This document shows, piece after piece, positions 1 to 9,000 of a stretch of 64,000 nucleotides of DNA (position 1 is the first letter of the stretch; each line of letters opens with the position of its first letter). Source of the stretch: Streptomyces scabiei 87.22 (lineage in GTDB: Bacteria; Actinomycetota; Actinomycetes; Streptomycetales; Streptomycetaceae). A program made the translations under genes and the position numbers. The notes below the pieces were generated by a model. It saw nothing but the letters and a program-made list of their open reading frames with translations, ran no database searches and was not told the origin of the DNA. Where the stretch lies: the NCBI RefSeq assembly GCF_000091305.1, contig NC_013929.1, positions 9,362,001 through 9,426,000 on the forward strand, written 5' to 3'.

Positions 1-3000
1 CGGTCCCGGCTCACCGACCACCTGCGCGAGCTGCTGGCCACCGGGCCCGGCACGGAGACCGCCCCCGCCGGAGTGCTGTCCCTGCTGGCCCTCGACGAAC
101 GGCCGCACGAGGGACTGCCCGCCCTGCCCGTCGGCCTGGCGCTCACCACCGCCCTGGTCCAGGCGCTGGACGACCTCGGGGTCCGGACCACGCTGTGGTG
201 CGTCACCTCGGGGGCCGTGCCGGTGCACCCGTCCGAACCGGTGCCCCACCCGGTCCAGGCCCTCGTCTGGGGCTTCGGCCGCACGGCGGCCCTGGAACAC
301 CCGAGTCTGTGGGGCGGTCTGATCGACCTGCCCGAGCAGTGCGACGCCCGCGCAGGGCACCTGCTCGTCGACCTCCTGGCCGGAGCCGGCGACGAGGACC
401 AGCTCGCCGTACGGTCCTCCGGGGCGCACGCCCGCCGGCTCGTCCGCGCCACCCCCTCCACCCCCGCGCCGTCGGATCCCTGGCGGCCCTCCGGCACGGT
501 CCTCGTCACCGGCGGCACGGGCGGGCTCGGCGCCCACGCCGCCCGCTGGCTCGCCCGGGGCGGCGCCGACCACCTGGTCCTCGTCGGCCGCCGGGGTGCC
601 GACGCCCCCGGCGCCGACGAACTGGCGGCCGAACTCACCGCCCTGGGCACCGGTGTGACCCTGGCCGCCTGCGACATCACCGACCGCGAGGCGCTCGCCG
701 CGCTCGTCGACCGGGTCGCCGCCGAGGGGCACCCGGTCCGCGCCGTCCTGCACACCGCCGCGGCCGCCCAGCTGTTCCCCGTACGCGACGAGAACCCGGC
801 GAGCATGGCCGCCACCCTGGCCGCCAAGGTCCAGGGCGCCGCCAACCTCGACGCCGTCCTCGCCGACACCGACCTCGACGCGTTCGTCCTGTACTCCTCC
901 GTCTCCGGTGTGTGGGGCAGCGCGGACCACGCCGCCTACGCGGCCGGCAACGCCTACCTCGACGCCCTCGCCGCCCACCGACGCGGCCGGGGCCTCACCG
1001 CCACCTCCGTCGTCTGGGGCATCTGGAGCGCCGAGGGCGGCGGCCTCGCCACCAGCGACCTCGAACGCGCCCTCCTCGAACGCGGGATCCCCTTCATGGA
1101 CCCGCGGCTGGCCGTCGGCGGCCTCCAGCGTGTCCTGGACGACGACGAGACCGTCGTCGTGGTCGCCGACGTCGACTGGGCCCGTTTCGTGCCCGTCTTC
1201 ACCTCCGTACGGCCCAGCCCCCTCATCGCCGACCTCCCCGACGTCCGCGCCCTGGCCACCGCCGAGGACCGGACCGAACCCGACCCGGACGACGCCGACG
1301 GCGCCTCCGCGCTGCGCCGCAGCCTCGCGGGACTGGCCGAACCCGAGGTCCGCCGGACCCTGCTGGACCTCGTCCGCACCAACGCCGCCGCGGTCCTCGG
1401 CCACGACTCGGCCGACGCCGTCCTGCCCGACCGGGCCTTCCGCGAACTGGGCTTCGACTCACTGATCGCCGTCGAACTGCGCAACCGGCTCAACCAGGTC
1501 ACCGGCCTGCGACTGCGCGCCACCGTCGTCTTCGACTACTCCTGCGCCGCGCTCCTCGCCGAGCACCTGCGCACCGAACTCCTCGGCGACACCGCCCCGG
1601 CCGCGGCCACGACGGCCGTCGTCCCCGTCGCGGACCCCGACGAGCCCATCGCCATCGTCGCGATGAGCTGCCGCTTCCCCGGGGGCATCGACACTCCGGA
1701 GCGGCTGTGGCAACTGCTCATCGACGGCGGCGAGGTGCTCTCCGGCATGCCCGCCGACCGCGGCTGGCCCCTGGACCGCCTCTACCACCCCGACCCCGAC
1801 CACCAGGGCACCTCCTACGTCCGCGAGGGCAGCTTCCTGCACGACGCGGGCGACTTCGACCCGGCTTTCTTCGGCATCTCGCCACGCGAGGCCGTCGCCA
1901 TGGACCCGCAGCAACGGCTGCTCCTGGAGACCTCCTGGGAGGCGTTCGAACGGGCGGGCATCGACCCGGCGTCCCTGCGCACCACCCCGACCGGTGTCTT
2001 CGCCGGCGTCAACTACCAGGACTACACCTCGCTCGCCGGCTCCTCGCCGGAGGGCGGCGAAGGACATCTGGTCGCGGGCGGAGCCGCCAGCGTGGTCTCC
2101 GGGCGCGTCGCCTACACCCTCGGTCTGGAGGGCCCGGCGGTCACCGTCGACACCGCCTGCTCCTCCTCCCTGGTCGCGACCCACCTCGCCGCGCAGGCCC
2201 TGCGCGGCGGCGACTGCTCGCTCGCCCTCGCCGGCGGCGTCGCCGTGATGGCCACCCCGGGCGTCTTCGTCGGCTTCTCCCGGCAGCGCGGCCTCGCCGC
2301 CGACGGCCGCTGCAAGGCGTTCGGCGCCTCCGCGGACGGCATGGGCCTGGCCGAAGGCGTCGGCGTGGTCCTCCTGGAGCGGCTCTCGGACGCCCGCCGC
2401 AACGGCCACCCGGTCCTCGCCGTGCTGCGCGGCAGCGCCGTCAACCAGGACGGCGCCAGCAACGGCCTGTCCGCCCCCAACGGCCTCGCCCAGCAGCGGG
2501 TCATCCGCCAGGCCCTCACCAACTCCGGGCTGACCGCGGCCGACGTCGACGTCGTCGAGGCGCACGGCACGGGCACCACCCTCGGCGACCCCATCGAGGC
2601 GGACGCCCTGCTCGCCACCTACGGGCAGGACCGCCCGCACGGCCGCCCGCTCCGGCTCGGCGCACTCAAGTCCAACATCGGCCACACCCAGGCCGCCTCC
2701 GGAGTCGCCGGAATGATCAAGACCGTGCTCTCCCTGCGGCACGGCGTCCTCCCGCGCACCCTGCACGCCGACGAGCCCTCCCCGCACGTCGACTGGGCCT
2801 CCGGCGAGGTGGAGCTGCTCACCGAGGCCCGCGACTGGCCCGACACCGGCGCACCCCGCCGCGCGGGCATCTCCTCCTTCGGCTTCAGCGGCACCAACGT
2901 GCACGCCATCCTCGAACAGGCACCACCCGTCCCCGAAGCCGTCCCCGGAGCCGCCTCGGACGACGACGGACCGGAGCCGCGGCCCGCGCCCGGCGCGCCG

Positions 3001-6000
3001 GGCGTGCCCTGGGTGCTGTCCGCGAGGTCGCCGCAGGCCCTCGCCCACCAGGCCCAGCGGCTGCGAAGCCACCTCGCCGGGGGCGGCGCCCCCGACCCGC
3101 TGGACACCGGCTACTCCCTGGCGACAGGCCGCACCCCCTTCGAACACCGCGCGGTGCTCCTCGGTACCGGCGGCGAGGCCCCGGCGGCCGCCCTCGACGG
3201 GCTGGCCGGCGGCGAGGACGCCCAGGGGCTGATCCGCGGCGTGGCCGACATCGACGGCCGACGGGTGTTCGTCTTCCCGGGCCAGGGCGCGCAGTGGGCC
3301 GGTATGGCGGTGGAACTGCTGGACACCTCACCGGTGTTCGCCGCCTCCATCGCCGCCTGCGAGCAGGCACTGACGCCGTACGTCGACTGGTCGCTCGACG
3401 CCGTGCTGCGCGGCGCCCCGGACACGCCCCCCTTCGAACGGGTCGACGTGGTCCAGCCCGCACTGTGGGCCGTGATGGTCTCGCTGGCCGCGCAGTGGCG
3501 CTCCTGGGGCGTCGAGCCCGACGCCGTCCTGGGCCACAGCCAGGGCGAGATCGCCGCCGCCGTGGTCGCCGGCGCCCTCTCCCTGGACGACGGAGCCAAG
3601 GTCGTCGCTCTGCGCAGCCGGGCCATCCTCTCCCTCGCCGGGCACGGCGGCATGGTCTCCGTGGCCGTCCCGCGCGAGCGCGCCGTGGAACTCGTCGCCC
3701 GGTGGTCAGGGCGGCTCTCCCTCGCCGCCGTCAACGGACCGTCCGCCGTCGTCGTCTCCGGAGACACGGAGGCCCTGACCGAGCTGATCGCCGCCTGCGA
3801 GGAGGAGGGCGTACGGACCCGCACGATCGCGGTGGACTACGCCTCCCACTCCGCGCACGTCGAGCGCATCCGCGAGGAGGTGCTCGACGCACTGGACGGC
3901 ATCGTGCCCGTGGCGGGCCGGGTGCCGCTCCACTCCACCCTCACCGGCGACTGGCTCGACACGACGGAGATGGACGCCGGGTACTGGTACCGGAACCTGC
4001 GCGAGACCGTCGAGTTCGACGGCGCCGTGCGCGCCCTCGCCGACCAGCGTCACCAGGTCTTCGTCGAGGTCTCGCCGCACCCGGTGCTCACCATGTCCGT
4101 GCAGGAGACCATCGAGGCTGCCGGGTCCGCAGAGTCCGCAGAGTCTGCCGAGGCCCCGCGGACCGTGGTGACCGGCACGCTCCGCCGTGACGAGGGCGGC
4201 CTCGCCCGCGCGCTCACCTCGGCCGCCGAACTGTGGGTGCGCGGCGTCCCGGTGCTGTGGCCGGTCCTCTTCGAAGGCACCGGCGCCCGCCGCACCGACC
4301 TGCCCACCTACCCGTTCGAACACCGGCGTTACTGGCTCCAGTCCGCCGAGCCGGCCGCCCCGTCGGGCACGGCGGACGAGGCGGACGCGGTGGACTCCGC
4401 GTTCTGGCGTCTCGTCGAGCGCGGTGACGCCGCCGAGGCCGCCGGTGACCTGGCGGTGGACGCCGAGACGCTCGGCACGGTGCTGCCCGCCCTGAACGCC
4501 TGGCGCCGCAGGCAGCGGCAGGGCGCCGCCGTGGACACCTGGCGCTACCGCGTCGACTGGCAGCCGGTACCCGACCCGCCCGCCGCGCCCCTGTCCGGCA
4601 CCTGGCTCGTGGTCCTGCCCGAAGGGCACGACGACGTACCGGGCGCCCCGCTCGCGCACGACTCCGTGACGGCCCTCACCGAGGCCGGGGCCGACGTCGT
4701 GACCGTGCGGCTCACCGACACGGACGCCGACCGCGTCACCCTGGGGGAGCGGCTCACCAGCGCCCTGGAGGGCCGCACCCCGCACGGCATCCTGTCGCTG
4801 CTGGCGATCGCCGGCCGGCCGCACCCCGACCACCCCGCGGTCTCCGCCGGTTCGGCCCTCACCCTCGTCCTCGTCCAGGCGCTCGGCGACCTCGGCGTCG
4901 AAGCCCCGCTGTGGTGCGCCACTCACGGCGCCGTCTCCACCGGTGACAGCGACCCGCTCACCGCACCCGACCAGGCACTGGTCTGGGGCACCGGCATGGT
5001 CGCCGCACTGGAGCACCCCACCCGCTGGGGCGGTCTGGTCGACCTGCCGCCGACCCTCACCTCCCTGTCCCGCGACCGGCTCCGCGCGGTCCTCGCCGGC
5101 GCCACCGGTGAGGACCAGCTCGCCGTCCGCTCCGCCGGACTCCTCGGCCGACGCCTGGTCCGCGCCCCCCGCCCGCCCGGCACCCGGCCCGCGTGGAAGC
5201 CCCGGGGCACCGTCCTCGTCACCGGCGGCACGGGCGCCCTCGGCCCGCACGTCGCGCGCTGGCTCGCCCGCGGCGGCGCCGAGCACCTCGTCCTTCCCGG
5301 ACGGCGCGGCGCCGACGTCCCCGGAGCCGACGAACTGCGGGCCGAACTCGCCGAACTGGGCACCCGGCTGTCCCTGCCCGCCTGCGACGTGGCCGACCGC
5401 GCGCAGGTCGCCCGGCTGCTGACCGGGCTGGAGGAAGAGGGCACCCCCGTCACCGCCGTGTTCCACGCCGCCGCCTACATCCAGCTGGCCTCCCTGGACG
5501 ACACCCCGCTCGACGCCTTCGCCGAGGTCGTCGCCGCCAAGGCGGAGGGAGCCCGGCACCTGGACGAACTGCTCGACCGCGAACTCGACGCGTTCGTGCT
5601 GTTCTCCTCCGTCGCAGGGGTCTGGGGCAGCAGCAACCACGCCGCCTACACCGCCGGCAACGCCTATCTCGACGCCCTCGCCGAACACCGCAGGGCCCGG
5701 GGCCTGAGCGCCACCACCGTCGACTGGGGTGTCTGGTCGGCCGCCAACCCGTGGGCCGTCCGCGAGACCGTCGACGAGTCCGACTTCTACCGGGTGCAGA
5801 AGCAGGGCCTGCCGCTCATCGAGCCCGACCTCGCGCTCGCCGGACTGCAGCAGGCACTCGACGACGACGAGACGGTCGTCGCCCTCGCCGACGTCGACTG
5901 GGAGCAGTTCGCCGCGGTCTTCGGCTCCGTACGCCCCAGCCGTCTGCTCACCGGCGTACCGGAGGCCAGGCGCCAGCTGGAGGAGGCCGCGACGCCCGGC

Positions 6001-9000
6001 GCGAGCGCCGCCACACCGGCCGCCGACGTGCTGCGCGAGCGCCTGGCCGGGCTGGCCGGGGCCGAGCAGCGCCGCGTCACCCTGGACCTCGTCCGCACCC
6101 ATGCCGCGGCCGTCCTCGGCCATGACTCCCCGGAGGAGCTGCGGCCGGGCCGGGCGTTCCAGGAACTCGGCTTCGACTCGCTGACCGCCGTCGAACTGCG
6201 CAACCGGCTCCGCACCGCCACCGGCCTCCCCCTGCCCGCCACCCTCGTCTTCGACTACCCGTCCGCGGCCGTGCTCGCCGAGCACATCCGCGCCGAGGTG
6301 CTCGGCGAGCACCGGACGCCCGCCGGCCGCGAGCCCGCGCCCGCCGGCACCGGCGCGGCCGACGAGCCGATCGCGATCGTCGCGATGAGCTGCCGCTTCC
6401 CCGGCGGGGTGCACACCCCCGAACAGCTGTGGCGGCTGCTGGAGGAGGGCGGCGACGTCGTCTCGGAGTTCCCGACCGACCGCGGCTGGCCGCTGGAGTC
6501 CATGTTCGACCCGGACCCGGACCAGCCCGGCACCAGCTATGTGCGGCACGGCGGATTCCTCTACGACGCCGGTGACTTCGACGCCGACTTCTTCGGCATC
6601 TCGCCGCGCGAGGCGGTCGCCATGGACCCGCAGCAGCGACTGCTCCTGGAGACCTCCTGGGAGACGTTCGAACGCGCCGGTCTCGATCCGGACCGCCTGC
6701 GCGGCACCGACACCGGCGTCTTCACCGGCGTCAACTACCAGGACTACGGCGCCTCAGTGGCCCAGACCCAGGAGAACGAGGGCCACCTCCTCACCGGCAG
6801 CGCGGCCAGTGTGATCTCCGGCCGGATCTCCTACACCCTCGGCCTGGAGGGCCCCGCCGTCACCGTCGACACCGCCTGCTCCGCCTCCCTCGTCGCGGTG
6901 CACCTGGCCGCCCAGGCGCTGCGCGCCGGGGACTGCTCGCTCGCCCTGGCCGGGGGCGTCGCGGTGATGTCCAGCCCGGGCGCCATCATCAGCTTCGCCC
7001 GCCAGCGCGGCCTCGCCGCCGACGGCCGCTGCAAGGCGTTCTCCGACGCCGCCGACGGCATGGGCATGGCCGAGGGCGTCGGCGTGATCCTCCTCGAACG
7101 GCTCTCCGAGGCACAGCGGCACGGGCACCCCGTGCTGGCCGTCCTGCGCGGCAGCGCCGTCAACCAGGACGGCGCCAGCAACGGCCTGACCGCCCCCAAC
7201 GGCCCCTCCCAGCAACGGGTCATCCGGGCCGCCCTCGCCAACGCCCGGCTCTCGGCGGCCGAGATCGACGTCGTCGAGACCCACGGCACCGGCACCAGGC
7301 TCGGCGACCCCATCGAGGCCCAGGCCCTGCTCGCCACGTACGGCCGGGAACGCTCCGACGGGCGCCCCCTGCTGATCGGCTCCCTGAAGTCCAACATCGG
7401 CCACACCCAGGCCGCCGCGGGCGTCGCCGGCGTGATCAAGACCGTCCTGGCGCTCCGGCACGGGCAGGTGCCGCGCACCCTGCACGTCGACCGGCCCTCG
7501 ACCCAGGTCGACTGGACGGCCGGTGCCGTGGACGTGGTCACCGACACGACCCCGTGGCCCGCGACGGGCCGCCCGCGCCGCGCCGGGATCTCCGCGTTCG
7601 GCATGAGCGGCACCAACGTGCACGCGATCGTGGAGGAGGCTCCCGAGCGGAGCCCGCGGGAGACACCCGACGAGGCGCCGGCCCGGCCCGTCGCCTGGCC
7701 GCTCTCCGCCAAGTCCCCGGACGCCCTGCGCGGGCAGGCCGAGCGGCTGACCGCCCACCTGGCCGACACGCCCGGCCTTCCGCCCGCCGGCATCGGCCGG
7801 GCCCTGACCACCCGCACGGCGTTCGAACACCGCGCCGTGCTGGTCGGCGACGCCACCCGGCTGCCCGCCGCGCTCACCGCCCTCGCCGACGACGGCACCG
7901 CCCCCGACCTGGTACGCGGCGTCGCCGACACCGTGGGCCGTACGGTCTTCGTCTTCCCCGGCCAGGGTTCCCAATGGGCCGGTATGGCACGGGAGTTGCT
8001 GGACGAATCGCCGGTGTTCGCGGCCCGCATGGAGGAGTGCGAACGGGCTCTGGCCCCCTTCGTCGACTGGTCGCTGCTCGATGCCGTGCGCTCGGGCGGT
8101 GCCTGGGACCGGGTGGACGTCGTCCAGCCCGCGCTGTTCGCGGTGATGGTGTCGCTGGCCGAGGTCTGGCGGTCGTTCGGTGTCGTACCGGACGCCGTCG
8201 TCGGCCACTCCCAGGGCGAGATCGCCGCCGCCGTCGTGGCGGGCGCGCTGTCCCTGGAGGACGGGGCCCAGGTGGTCGCCCTGCGCAGCAAGACCCTCGA
8301 CGCGCTGGCGGGACGCGGCGGCATGGCCTCCCTGTCCCTCCCCGCCGACCGGGCCGAGGCCGCCCTCGCCCCCTGGGCCGGCGCGCTGTCGGTCGCCGCG
8401 CTCAACGGCCCCGCCACCACCGTGGTCGCGGGCGACGCCGAGGCTCTGGCGGCCCTGCTCGCGCAGTGCGAGGCCCAGGGCGTACGGGCCCGGCGCATCG
8501 ACGTCGACTACGCCTCGCACTCCGAGCACGTCGAGGAGATCCACGGCATCCTCATGGACGCCCTGGCGGGCATCAAGCCGCTGCCGAGCGAGGTCCCGCT
8601 GTACTCCACGGTGGACGGCGCCTGGCTCGACACCACCGGCATGCACGCCGGTTACTGGTACCGCAACCTGCGCCAGACCGTCGGCTTCGACCCCGCCGTC
8701 CGCGTCCTGGCCGCCGAGGGGTTCACCTCCTTCGTCGAGGTCAGCCCGCACCCCGTGCTCACCATGGCCATCGAGGAGACCGTCGAGACCGCGGGACGCG
8801 AGGCCGTCGTCCTCGGCACCCTGCGCCGCGACGAGGGCGGACTGCGGCGCGTCCTGCTGTCGGCGGCCGAACTGTGGGTGCGCGGAGGCGCGGTCGACTG
8901 GACCGCCGCGTTCCCCGGCGAGAGCACGGCCGAGCTGCCGACGTACGCCTTCCAGCGTCGCCGCTACTGGATCCAGCCGCCCGCGGCGACGCCGCGCGGG

